24,007 nt of DNA from CAZIMM01 sp964540415 (GCA_964540415.1 CAZIMM010000028.1:1-24007); one strand, 5' to 3'; shown: positions 6,986-15,013, numbered from the stretch's first letter. Numbers and translations: made by a program. The notes: generated from the sequence alone by a model not told the origin.

Positions 6986-8155
6986 ATGTTTTTGATTCTT
7001 GCGGTTATCTACATAGTTTTTATTTCGCTCGGTCTGCCCGATTCGCTGTTCGGCGTGGTATGGCCTGTTGTTCACCTTGACTTCGGAATTCCGGAGAGCT
7101 TCGCCTCGATTTACAGCATAGTCATAGGCATTTGTTCGGGCGGCATCAGCTTTGTTGCGGGCAAACTGCTGAGAAAATTCGGCACACCAAAGGTTACATT
7201 TGCATCGATTTTTCTCACCGCAATCGGTCTTGTCGGCATCAGTTTTTCCGGAAACATCGTTGTGATGATGATCTTCTCGGTCATTCTCGGCTACGGCGCG
7301 GGTGCAATCGACACGGGGCTGAACAACTACGTTTCGCTCCATTATAAATCGCGGCACATGAACTGGCTTCACTGCTTCTGGGGGGTTGGTGTAACCGCGA
7401 GCCCGTTGATTATGTCGGTGTTTCTTGCGGGCGGCTCGTGGCGCGGCGGCTACAGGGTGATTGCCGCAATTCAGCTTTTTATTGCACTGATTGTCGCTGT
7501 CTCAATGAAAAAGTGGATAAAGCTGGACACCGCCCTCACTCCCGCACACGAGGAGAGCAAAAGCAAGGATAAACCTCATCTGTTCAAAATGAAGGGTGTT
7601 GCGGCAAGCATTTTCACTCTGGGTTTCTATTGTTCAATGGAGTTTACTTTGGGCACATGGGGCGCGAGCTACCTTGTCAACACCCATTCAATCGCACCGG
7701 ATACGGCGGCCAAGTGGGTTTCGTTCTACTTCGGCGGCATTATGCTGGGGCGGTTCGTCTCCGGGTTTGTGTCGATGAAAGCAAATGACAAGACACTCAT
7801 TCGAGCTGGCTTGACAATTTCACTTTTCGGCTTCATTATGCTTGTTTTTCCGACAGACATTGTTTCATTCTTCGGGCTGCTGCTCATCGGCTTCGGCTTC
7901 GGACCGGTGTTTCCGTGTGTTCTGCACAGCATCCCCGAGCGCTTCGGAAACAAATATTCCGCAGACCTCACCGGATACCACATGGGCGGTGCGTACGCAA
8001 TCGGATTTGCGGTTCAGCTCGCCTTCGGCTACGCCGCAACGGGAATCAGCTTCAAAATCACTCCGTTTGTTCTTATGGCTCTCGGCTTGTCGGCGATTAT
8101 ATCAAATGAGACAGCGCTGAAGAAGATAAGCGCCGGGAAGAAAACAATGAACTGA
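6986..8155 (+). CDS. Major facilitator superfamily transporter
   Basis: Integral membrane transporter of 389 residues with about twelve hydrophobic segments in two halves, joined by a charged cytoplasmic loop around residues 172-200 (rich in K, E, D, S). LHCFWGVGVTASP near residues 128-140 and a glycine-rich GFGFGPVFPC in the second half are typical of the sugar/fucose-permease-like MFS branch. Start: ATG at 6986 with GGGG 6 bases before it. The gap of 64 bases after the ferredoxin gene holds no convincing terminator, so it is probably the last gene of the AOR operon and is followed by a strong hairpin terminator. The substrate is not recognisable; an aldehyde precursor, sugar or organic acid tied to the AOR reaction is conceivable but speculative. 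Confidence 0.85.
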   Translation: MFLILAVIYIVFISLGLPDSLFGVVWPVVHLDFGIPESFASIYSIVIGICSGGISFVAGKLLRKFGTPKVTFASIFLTAIGLVGISFSGNIVVMMIFSVILGYGAGAIDTGLNNYVSLHYKSRHMNWLHCFWGVGVTASPLIMSVFLAGGSWRGGYRVIAAIQLFIALIVAVSMKKWIKLDTALTPAHEESKSKDKPHLFKMKGVAASIFTLGFYCSMEFTLGTWGASYLVNTHSIAPDTAAKWVSFYFGGIMLGRFVSGFVSMKANDKTLIRAGLTISLFGFIMLVFPTDIVSFFGLLLIGFGFGPVFPCVLHSIPERFGNKYSADLTGYHMGGAYAIGFAVQLAFGYAATGISFKITPFVLMALGLSAIISNETALKKISAGKKTMN

Positions 8156-8170
8156 ATTGCAAAATATTTT

Positions 8171-8226
8171 ACCCGCTCCGGCACAGCGTCAGGATGTGAA
8201 ACGCAATGTGCGAAGCGGGTGTTTTT
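8171..8226 (+). terminator. Rho-independent terminator after the MFS gene
   Basis: ACCCGCT (8171-8177) pairs with AGCGGGT (8214-8220), enclosing a second stem GCACA/TGTGC, and is followed by GTTTTT. The opposite side is an AAAATATTTT tract, so the hairpin may also stop the convergent ECF transcript weakly. Confidence 0.75.
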
Positions 8227-8251
8227 ATGCCGTTCGGACGGCTCTCCGAAT

Positions 8252-10909
8252 TTAGATTCCGTATTTCAGCTTTATTCTCTCCAGCTTCTCGAGCATCGGC
8301 TGTGAGCCTGCCCAGAGGAAAAACACCGTTGACGCGGCGTGCATAAGGTCGGCGGGGAAACCGGTCAGATATGCTGTCAGAAACATCTGCCATGTCGGAT
8401 TCTGCTGATACATCAGCACCGACGACGGATTCATTATTCCGCCGTAAACAGCGATTGCGCAAAGCGCGCCGAACACGCACAGCGCGATTTTTGTCGGAGC
8501 AAGTGCGCCGCGGCGGAAAAGCAGCCCCGACAGAAAGCCGATTATTCCCATTGCGAACATCTGCCATGGTGTCCACGGGCCCTGACCGAAGAGCATATTT
8601 GAAGCAAGCATTGTCAGTGCCCCGGTCATGAAGCCGGTCTCCGCACCGAACGCGACACCGGCGATTATCACAATCGCCATGACGGGCTTGAAGCCGGGCA
8701 CTGCGAAAAACACGAGCCTGCCGACAACTCCGAGCGCGCAGAGCATGGAGATAATCACAATTTCGCGCGCTTTCGGCCGACGCTTTTCAAAGCTCAGGAA
8801 GAACGGCAGCAAGGTTTCAAGGACAATCAGCATTGAGGTGATAAAATAGCGCCTGCCGCCGAAATACTCCGTGCCGATAAACAGCGTCATCGGAACAGCA
8901 AAAACAATCAGTACAATTGCCGCGACGGCGGAGCGGGAAAGCTCCCAAACTCCTTTTTGTTTTGCCGAAAGGTGTCCGTTTTTTTTGCTGACGCACAACG
9001 CGAGAGCAAAAAGGGATAGAAAGATTCCGAGATAAATCCACTTGTTTTCAATTGCTCCGATTGAAACGTTTTCATTGCGGACAAGCTGTGTCAGGTCAAC
9101 ACCTCTGAGCGCTAGTGCGGAAAACACGGCTGCGGAGACAGCGCACAGCAGCGCCGCCGCCCTGCGCAGGTGCGAGAGTGAGACAGCCTTGACTTCTCTG
9201 CTTGTCTCCGGCGTTCTTTTCCGCTCCTGCAATTTGTATGCCGGCTTGATGTGAACCTGTGTTCCGCCGCAGGCAAGAACAGCATCGTCCGCGGTTACGA
9301 CGTTATCTTTTACTCCGGAGAACATCCTGCTTGCCGCTGTGGTGTAAAACATATTGCCGCCGAAAAAGCTGTCCGGTGTGTTTTCAGAAACGTTACGCCC
9401 GTCAAAGAGCATCACACATCTGTCGGCATAAGATGCGCAGAACTCAACATCGTGGCTGACAATGACAACGCACACCCCGTTTTTGCACAGCTCGGAAATG
9501 ATATCCGCAAACAGCTCCTTCAGTGCTCCGTCAAGCCCTTTGGTCGGCTCGTCCATCAGAATAACCGATGGCTTTGCGAGCAGGAGCTTCGCAAGCGCCG
9601 CCCTTTGCTGTTCTCCGCCGGACAAATCATACGGATGCCTTTCAAGAAGATTCGCAAGTCTGCACAGCACGGCGATTTCGTCAACGGACTTTTCTTTTTC
9701 CTCCCGTGTCAGCTCCTTCGACTCAAGTGACGAGAGCAAATCGAGCTTCACTGTCTTCTTCAAAAACAGCGCCTGCGGGCTTTGCGGCAGCACTGCAATG
9801 CCCTCCGGCACTTTTTTTTCGTTCAGCTTCTCCCCGTTGCAACACACTGTGCCTCTGTCCGGCTTGAAAACTCCGGACATCAAATTGAGCGCGGTTGTTT
9901 TTCCCGCTCCGTTTCCTCCGACCACGGCAAGCAGCTCACCGTGATAAGCTTTGAGTGACAGGCCGCGAATAACATCCTCCGAGCCGCCGAAAGAAAACCA
10001 TACGTCACGAAGCTCCGCTGCCGGAGTCGGGTCAGTTTTTCTGCGGTATTCTTTTCGCACAACTTCCTTGAGAGGATTTTCGGACGCATATTTCCGAATC
10101 CATGCTCTGCCCTCGCGCACATCGAGCGGACAAGGACTGTTGTTTTCCGTACATGAGTGAATTCTGACCGGAACGGGCATTGAAAGAAGCATTTTATGGC
10201 TTTGCTTTGACAGAAAGCCGCCGACCTCGCGGGGGTCGCCGTCGAAAATAATTCTTCCGGAATCCATAACTACCGTTCTTCCGCAAGCACTCATTATTTC
10301 CTCGAGCCTGTGCTCTGTTATAATTACCGTTGTGCCGAGCTCACGGTTGATTTTCTTCGTTGCTGCGACAAAAGACGCCGCCGCAATCGGGTCAAGCTGA
10401 CCCGTGGGTTCATCAAGCAGAAGGACGGACGGCTGCATAGCCATCACCGCAGCAAGATTCACAAGCTGCTTTTGTCCGCCGGAAAGCTCCGACACCTTTT
10501 TATGAAACAGGTCTTCAATGTCAAAAAACGCGGCTGTTTCAGCAACCCTGCGGCGTATTTCGTCATTTTTGAAGCCGAGGCTTTCGAGCCCGAAAGCCAG
10601 CTCATGCCACACCTTGTCGGTGACAAGCTGATTATCGGGGTTCTGAAGCACAAAGCCGATTTTTGCCGCCTGCGTTCTGTCATCAATGTCAGAGAGCGGC
10701 TTTCCCTCAAAGAGTACGGTGCCGCCGAGAGTGCCGTGCGGAGTGAGCGCCGTTTTGAGTGTGCGCAAAAGAGTTGTTTTTCCGCAGCCGGATGCACCGA
10801 TAAGAGCAAGATATTCGCCCTCGGATACTTTCAGACTGACATTTTCGAGTGCCGGTGAACCTGCCCCCCTGTATGTGAAGCTCAGATTTTCTGTTTCAAA
10901 GCAGTTCAT
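8252..10909 (-). CDS. Fused ECF transporter: two ATPase domains plus membrane S component, predicted corrinoid-specific
   Basis: Single 885-residue protein combining three usual ECF subunits. ATPase 1 has Walker A GASGCGKTT (38-46), LSGGQ (142-146), Walker B with D166/E167 and H200. ATPase 2 has GGNGAGKTT (331-339), LSGGE (429-433), D453/E454 and H486. A linker (510-580) leads to a membrane region: four hydrophobic segments at about 583-705, then a six-helix S-component-like domain (711-885) with GFKPVMAIVIIAGVAFG and FGQGPWTPWQMFAMG, motifs seen in predicted cobalamin-type S components. The ATG overlaps the EcfT stop (ATGA). In the membrane it should pair with that EcfT and import the vitamin bound by the S domain. 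Corrinoid specificity is inferred mainly from the cobalamin riboswitch heading the operon. All catalytic residues of both ATPases appear intact. Confidence 0.9.
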   Translation of the reverse strand: MNCFETENLSFTYRGAGSPALENVSLKVSEGEYLALIGASGCGKTTLLRTLKTALTPHGTLGGTVLFEGKPLSDIDDRTQAAKIGFVLQNPDNQLVTDKVWHELAFGLESLGFKNDEIRRRVAETAAFFDIEDLFHKKVSELSGGQKQLVNLAAVMAMQPSVLLLDEPTGQLDPIAAASFVAATKKINRELGTTVIITEHRLEEIMSACGRTVVMDSGRIIFDGDPREVGGFLSKQSHKMLLSMPVPVRIHSCTENNSPCPLDVREGRAWIRKYASENPLKEVVRKEYRRKTDPTPAAELRDVWFSFGGSEDVIRGLSLKAYHGELLAVVGGNGAGKTTALNLMSGVFKPDRGTVCCNGEKLNEKKVPEGIAVLPQSPQALFLKKTVKLDLLSSLESKELTREEKEKSVDEIAVLCRLANLLERHPYDLSGGEQQRAALAKLLLAKPSVILMDEPTKGLDGALKELFADIISELCKNGVCVVIVSHDVEFCASYADRCVMLFDGRNVSENTPDSFFGGNMFYTTAASRMFSGVKDNVVTADDAVLACGGTQVHIKPAYKLQERKRTPETSREVKAVSLSHLRRAAALLCAVSAAVFSALALRGVDLTQLVRNENVSIGAIENKWIYLGIFLSLFALALCVSKKNGHLSAKQKGVWELSRSAVAAIVLIVFAVPMTLFIGTEYFGGRRYFITSMLIVLETLLPFFLSFEKRRPKAREIVIISMLCALGVVGRLVFFAVPGFKPVMAIVIIAGVAFGAETGFMTGALTMLASNMLFGQGPWTPWQMFAMGIIGFLSGLLFRRGALAPTKIALCVFGALCAIAVYGGIMNPSSVLMYQQNPTWQMFLTAYLTGFPADLMHAASTVFFLWAGSQPMLEKLERIKLKYGI

Positions 10910-11775
10910 ACTCTCCGCCTCACTTTCCCGAAAAGGTCAATTGCAAGTGGCATGAAACAGATGCCGCAATATGACAAAACCGCAGCAGCTGTTCCTGCAC
11001 CGGAAAGCGTTCCGTCAACATAAGGGAAAAACTGCCAATGCACAGAGCCGAGTGCCGAGAGCGCAATAAGAAACGCAGCGTTGACCAGAATGAACGTCAG
11101 CGCGGCAGCATCGCGGTTTTCAAAAACAAACAGCGAATAGGAGGTGCGTCCTCTCTGACCCCACCCCCTGCTGCGCATACTGTCAGCAGTGTCAACAGCG
11201 TTTTCAAACGCCATAGTGAGCAGCGCACCGTAAACCGACAGGCCCTTTTTCGCCCTTGCAACCGCTCCGGTGCTCACCGCAACGCGGCTCTGCGCGGTTT
11301 TGATTGCATTCAGCTGCACTTTCAGATGCGGCACAAAGCGCAGTATCATTGAAAGCGCAAGTGAAAGCGACGGCATGGTTTTTCCGAAAAGACATATGTA
11401 TTTGTCTGTTGTCATGATTTCATTCAGGCAGGAAAACCAGCAAATTTCAGAAGCAAGCATAACCGCCGCCGAACCGCCGTAAGCAATTGATTCCGCCGTT
11501 ACGGGGTTGCCTCCCGGCATGTAAAAAAGAATCGTCATTCCCTCATGGTTGAACAAGGGATTGAGCAAAAATGTGAACAGCATAAGAGGAAGAACGAATT
11601 TCAGTCCCGACAGCAAGGCTCTGCCGCCGCGCAGACAAAGATTCAGGCCTGCTGCCCCCGCAAAGGAGACCGCAAGCAACACCGGATGATTGAATATCAT
11701 TGTGAACACAGCCGCCGCGAGGAAAAATGAGAAGCTCACAAGCGGATGAAATGTTCCGAACTTCTCTTTTTTCAT
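10906..11775 (-). CDS. ecfT: ECF transporter transmembrane subunit EcfT (CbiQ family)
   Basis: Membrane scaffold that couples ECF ATPases to the S component. The 289 residues have hydrophobic segments at about 12-46, 54-72, 98-117 and two near the C-terminus (228-280). The long cytoplasmic coupling-helix region contains AQSR (161-164) and MRSRGWG (200-206), corresponding to the two small-Arg-small coupling motifs that dock on the ATPases. FHP near residue 10 is typical of the family. Start and stop are both ATGA overlaps (with the DUF4430 lipoprotein gene and the fused A-A-S gene), so it is tightly coupled to both. Because the fused neighbour supplies two ATPases and S, the two genes together form a complete dedicated (group I-like) ECF transporter. 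Confidence 0.9.
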   Translation of the reverse strand: MKKEKFGTFHPLVSFSFFLAAAVFTMIFNHPVLLAVSFAGAAGLNLCLRGGRALLSGLKFVLPLMLFTFLLNPLFNHEGMTILFYMPGGNPVTAESIAYGGSAAVMLASEICWFSCLNEIMTTDKYICLFGKTMPSLSLALSMILRFVPHLKVQLNAIKTAQSRVAVSTGAVARAKKGLSVYGALLTMAFENAVDTADSMRSRGWGQRGRTSYSLFVFENRDAAALTFILVNAAFLIALSALGSVHWQFFPYVDGTLSGAGTAAAVLSYCGICFMPLAIDLFGKVRRRV

Positions 11776-12467
11776 TCGCCGATACCTATGTCATTTCCGA
11801 GGTCACAGGTGTACAGGAATTCCACGCTGTCGCTCGGCGACAGCACATATCCTCCGCAGCCGATTCCCGGAAATTTGCCGTTCACCTTATATTTCCAGCC
11901 GGAAAGCGAACCGCAATCAAATTCATAAAGATTGCCGATACCCTCAATGTAAGCCGTATCGCCGACACCCGAATACTCCATGTGCATTTTTCTGCTTTTT
12001 GTTTCGCGCAACAGGATGTCGATCGCCGTATCGCCGTCCCTGATTTCGGCTTTTTCAACATTGAGCAGAACCCCGTCCGACGGAACGAGCGAGCGCTTGC
12101 TTTTATCCAGAGAATCGAGGTTGTCCAGAATTGTGTCGCAGCGGACGGACAGCGAGCAAACCCGTGCAGCAGGCTGTGTGACCTGGGCGGCGGTTGTCGG
12201 TGCGGAACCAGCCGAAGTCAAATCCGACGCTTCCGTTTGTTTGGGTGCGACTGTTGTTTGTCCCATGACGGCAATGGCAGAAGTTGCGGTCGCGTCGGTG
12301 CTTGTCTGCGTATGAGTGACCGTCACCTGCGTTGTCGCGGTTTCGGAAACAAGCTGCGTCGTTTCCGGATTTGTTGATGAAGCTGCGTTATCTGCACCGC
12401 TTGTGCACGCGCAAAGCATCAGCAGCACCGAGAGAACTGAAATAAGCGCTGTTATTGTTCTTTTCAT
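11772..12467 (-). CDS. DUF4430 lipoprotein, transcobalamin beta-domain-like
   Basis: Predicted membrane-anchored extracellular corrinoid-binding half. The start chosen is the ATG at 12467, which has GGAG 6 bases upstream inside the end of the preceding gene; an ATG at 12479 is less well placed. The 231 residues comprise a lipoprotein signal with lipobox LCAC (Cys21), a Thr/Ser/Gln-rich linker (22-100) and a DUF4430 domain (about 101-221). The domain shows the family pattern: LVPSDGVLLN, DGDTAIDILL, YIEGIGNLYEFDCG, SGWKYKVNGKFPGIGCGGYVL (split here as SGWKYKVNG 189-197 and the following PGIGCGGY) and a closing VEFLYT. DUF4430 corresponds to the C-terminal beta domain of animal transcobalamin and intrinsic factor. 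It follows the alpha/alpha-barrel gene directly, and the cobalamin riboswitch upstream supports a corrinoid role. Confidence 0.85.
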   Translation of the reverse strand: MKRTITALISVLSVLLMLCACTSGADNAASSTNPETTQLVSETATTQVTVTHTQTSTDATATSAIAVMGQTTVAPKQTEASDLTSAGSAPTTAAQVTQPAARVCSLSVRCDTILDNLDSLDKSKRSLVPSDGVLLNVEKAEIRDGDTAIDILLRETKSRKMHMEYSGVGDTAYIEGIGNLYEFDCGSLSGWKYKVNGKFPGIGCGGYVLSPSDSVEFLYTCDLGNDIGIGE

Positions 12468-12468
12468 A

Positions 12469-13881
12469 TTATGCTCCATTGTCTTTGCTTTTATTTCTCA
12501 GTTTCCACGCGAGAAAACCCACCGGAGCAAGTACACCGGCGAAAACCAAAACTGCGGCGAAATGATCGGAGACATTTCCGGTTTTCGGAACCTCAACCTT
12601 CTGCACGGCGGACACGTTTGCATTGTCCGACAACACCGCCGGGGCTGTTGTGCTCTCAGTGTCAGACAGTAGTGCAGATTCCGTGACAGCAGCGGTATCT
12701 CGGGTTACGGAGACAGTCGGAGCGTGGGTTACTCTCTCATGTTGAACAGAAACTTGTGAAGAAGCGGTAACACTTTCAGCCGACGAAGATGTCGGAGCAG
12801 CTGCTTGTGTTGTCACCGATAATGAGGTTGTTGCCGTTGTTTGCGTAACCTGAGGCAAATAATGAGAAGAAGAACCGGCGGTTGTAGTCTGTTCCGCAGC
12901 CGTGGGCGCACCAATACTGAAAAGAGTTGACAGTCCGTTTTCTGCGCGGTAAACCGCAGCGAGTGCAAGCAGAGCCTGCTCGGTTGCCGCCTGACTTGTA
13001 TTGCTGCCGGGTTCGTGTGCAAAGCTTCCGTTCTTCAGCTGATAAGAAAGCAAGGCATCAAGCGCTGTGTTCCCGCTTTTGCAAAAGCGAGAATCGTACG
13101 GTGAAATTCCAAGCTCACACAGCGCGATAACAACCTGCGCACAGCTTTCCGCGCTTTCCACGCCGAAGCTTGAAAAACCGCCGTTCTTGTTTTTAATTGA
13201 GGACAAAACCGACAGTCCCCTGTCGATTGCATCACTCACTCCGGGAGTTTTCGTATATTTTGCAAGAGCCTGGATTACCATGCAGGTCACATCGGTGTCC
13301 GCCCTTTTTCCGCTCAGTGCCCAGCCTCCGTTTTCTATTTCTTTGCCGAGAATATAGTCAACGTATTTTTGCCGCGTCGCCTGAACGGGAACAGCGTTGT
13401 TTTGAGCAACGGAATAATTCCCGCAATCCAACGCAAGAAGCGCCCACGCGGCACCGTTGATTCCCTGCGCGGTGACAGTGTTGAAGTCCGAAACAGGCAG
13501 AGTCAAATCATACCCTGCTATGTTCTTTGCATTATACCCTGCTGCAGTGGCCGCAACGATTGCCCTTGAGTATTCCGTATATTTTCCCTTGCTCAGAACC
13601 CCGTCGGACGAGATGAGAGCCTTTTCAAGACTCTTATACCATTCCGCGCAGTATTTTTTATCTACGGAAATGCCGCTTCTCGAAAGCCCGAAAATCTCCC
13701 AGTCTCCGTTCGCGCTGCCGAAGCGCGCGTTCGGAACAGCAGACATCAGATAATCAGCGGCGGAGTTCATCACAACGGCAACCGGTTGTGCCGCGAGAGC
13801 GCCGACAAGGCTTGCCGCGGCAATTACGGCGCACAGTAAAGCCGCGCCGAGCACCCTTACAATGTTATGTTTTCGGTTCAT
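12469..13881 (-). CDS. Cell-wall-anchored alpha/alpha-barrel protein, transcobalamin alpha-domain-like
   Basis: Secreted surface protein, 470 residues. ATG at 13881 is chosen for its GGAGG ribosome binding site and because it starts a clear signal peptide (1-30, cleavage near ALA-AQ). Residues about 35-322 look like a terpenoid-cyclase/prenyltransferase-type alpha6/alpha6 toroid, with repeats around GGWALSG (185-191), GGFSSFG (234-240) and GSFAHEP (285-291), each followed by a helix with an A/V-rich ALA-type ending. Residues 330-425 are a Thr/Ser-rich wall-spanning linker. The C-terminus has VPKTG (431-435), a hydrophobic helix and a basic tail, a variant sortase signal. Animal intrinsic factor has the same barrel as its N-terminal cobalamin-binding half. 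It lacks the acidic motifs of terpene cyclases as far as seen, so binding rather than catalysis is inferred. Confidence 0.82.
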   Translation of the reverse strand: MNRKHNIVRVLGAALLCAVIAAASLVGALAAQPVAVVMNSAADYLMSAVPNARFGSANGDWEIFGLSRSGISVDKKYCAEWYKSLEKALISSDGVLSKGKYTEYSRAIVAATAAGYNAKNIAGYDLTLPVSDFNTVTAQGINGAAWALLALDCGNYSVAQNNAVPVQATRQKYVDYILGKEIENGGWALSGKRADTDVTCMVIQALAKYTKTPGVSDAIDRGLSVLSSIKNKNGGFSSFGVESAESCAQVVIALCELGISPYDSRFCKSGNTALDALLSYQLKNGSFAHEPGSNTSQAATEQALLALAAVYRAENGLSTLFSIGAPTAAEQTTTAGSSSHYLPQVTQTTATTSLSVTTQAAAPTSSSAESVTASSQVSVQHERVTHAPTVSVTRDTAAVTESALLSDTESTTAPAVLSDNANVSAVQKVEVPKTGNVSDHFAAVLVFAGVLAPVGFLAWKLRNKSKDNGA

Positions 13882-14146
13882 CGGGCATATCCTCCGTTTT
13901 CGCTTGCTTCTGTTCATTCCTGCGCCTCTCCCCTGCTCGCCTGCGTTTTTCTCTGTTGCGCTCCGCTTTTGATTCACGCGTCGGTTCTTTGAGCCCGGCT
14001 GCTTCAAGCGCGTGCGGCCACGGGCCGAAATATGCCTTGATGTGAACAACATCGCTGTCGCTGAAATCCGATTTTTTCGGATATCTCCCGGTTTCTTCAG
14101 CTTTCCGAACAAGCATACAGAGATATTCTTCTTTCGTCAGCTTCAC
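13865..14146 (-). CDS. Small HNH-repeat-like putative DNA-binding protein
   Basis: A 93-residue cytoplasmic protein inside the B12 operon. The N-terminal half, with GRYPKKSDFSDSD and then a FGPWPHALEAAGL ending, matches the pattern of the homing-endonuclease-associated repeat (short helical DNA-binding module: GxxPtxxdf...FGsWxxAlxaAGL). The rest (about 55-93) is highly charged, Arg/Lys/Glu-rich and probably disordered. No HNH catalytic residues are present. The GTG at 14146 is preferred because AAAGGGG lies 8 bases upstream; a GTG three codons earlier would abut the ribosome binding site. It overlaps the alpha/alpha-barrel gene by 17 bases. It might be a local regulator or simply a translational-coupling passenger; the function is unknown. 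Confidence 0.7.
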   Translation of the reverse strand: MKLTKEEYLCMLVRKAEETGRYPKKSDFSDSDVVHIKAYFGPWPHALEAAGLKEPTRESKAERNREKRRRAGERRRNEQKQAKTEDMPDEPKT

Positions 14147-14181
14147 GCAGAGCACCCCTTTCGGAACGAATCACTTTGAAA

Positions 14182-14961
14182 TCATTTGAAAAATGCTGTT
14201 ATGCTGTCGATAATTCTGTTGAGAACCGTTAAAATCCAATTGAAAAATGTGTTTCTGCTGTATACAACCTCGGCAACGCACACAGGGGCGGCAAGTGTGG
14301 CGGTGAGTGATTTTGCGGAGATTATGTGAGTACCCGCGTCCGGAATTTTGACTGTTGCCCTGCCGTTTGCATCTGTCTTTGCGGGAATCGCTTCACCGTC
14401 GATTGTGATGCTTGCACCGGCAAAAGGCAATGCCACAGGATTCCAGTTTTCATCGTAATCCATTTTGTACAGCGTAAGCTCAACCTCTTTGTTTTTGACT
14501 GCGGAAACGGTTTTGATGTTGAAGAAGGCATACTTGTCCGACCAGTTCGCACTGTCTGAATAAACAAAAGCCGCAACATAATCGTCTGCTTTGATTTCAG
14601 CCTGAAGATTTTCCGCCATGCTGTCATTGAGGTAGTATCCGAACGCCTGCAGCCCGTTTGCATCGTCGCCCCAGAGCTTATCCATGCCCATGCCGTACTG
14701 TGAGGTGCTCGTAGCATACCCAGCCGCCGCACCGCCTGTGTAATATTGCTCGTGCGCACAGTAGAGAGCGTCATTGACGGTGAGCTTGCCGTCGGAATCA
14801 ATGTCTCTCACTTTGACGGAAGCATAGGGAAGGACAACCGCTCCGCTGCCGTCGGCTATGGTAACGTATGTATTAACAAAGCTGTCCGCCGCAAGAGCGT
14901 AAACGCCAAGCGTTGATAATGAAATGACGAGTGCGAGAAGAATTGAAACTGCTTTTTTCAT
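14182..14961 (-). CDS. Secreted protein with beta-domain-like module, first gene of B12 operon
   Basis: Secreted protein of 259 residues, first gene after the cobalamin riboswitch. ATG at 14961 has a GAGGT site and opens a signal peptide (1-24, cleavage near ALA-AD); an upstream in-frame ATG at 15162 lies inside the leader terminator region and is rejected. Residues about 30-140 contain DSDGKLTVNDAL, a short YG-KLWGDD segment, FGYYLND and DYVAAFVYSD. This order (nDAL, then W/FGYY-N, then gDyV-f-Y) parallels DUF4430 in the neighbouring lipoprotein. Residues about 155-235 look like an Ig-like or carboxypeptidase-regulatory-like beta domain (ITIDGEAIPAKTDANGRATV). The C-terminus is a short amphipathic helix. 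A second corrinoid-binding or docking protein is inferred, not shown. Confidence 0.78.
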   Translation of the reverse strand: MKKAVSILLALVISLSTLGVYALAADSFVNTYVTIADGSGAVVLPYASVKVRDIDSDGKLTVNDALYCAHEQYYTGGAAAGYATSTSQYGMGMDKLWGDDANGLQAFGYYLNDSMAENLQAEIKADDYVAAFVYSDSANWSDKYAFFNIKTVSAVKNKEVELTLYKMDYDENWNPVALPFAGASITIDGEAIPAKTDANGRATVKIPDAGTHIISAKSLTATLAAPVCVAEVVYSRNTFFNWILTVLNRIIDSITAFFK

Positions 14962-15013
14962 ACAAATACCTCTTTTCAAATATTGTTTTTTAAATTTATT
15001 AATGTGACAACAC

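Noticed and set aside
8229..8242. GCCGT/ACGGC hairpin near the end of the fused ECF gene
   Set aside because: Short stem and no following T tract on either strand.
12469..13881. Barrel protein as a terpene cyclase or prenyltransferase enzyme
   Set aside because: The protein is secreted and wall-anchored in a B12 operon, and no DxDD- or DDxxD-type acidic motif was seen.
13882..14112. N-terminal extension of the alpha/alpha-barrel gene
   Set aside because: It would bury the signal peptide and overlap the HNH-repeat-like gene; GGAGG precedes the ATG at 13881.
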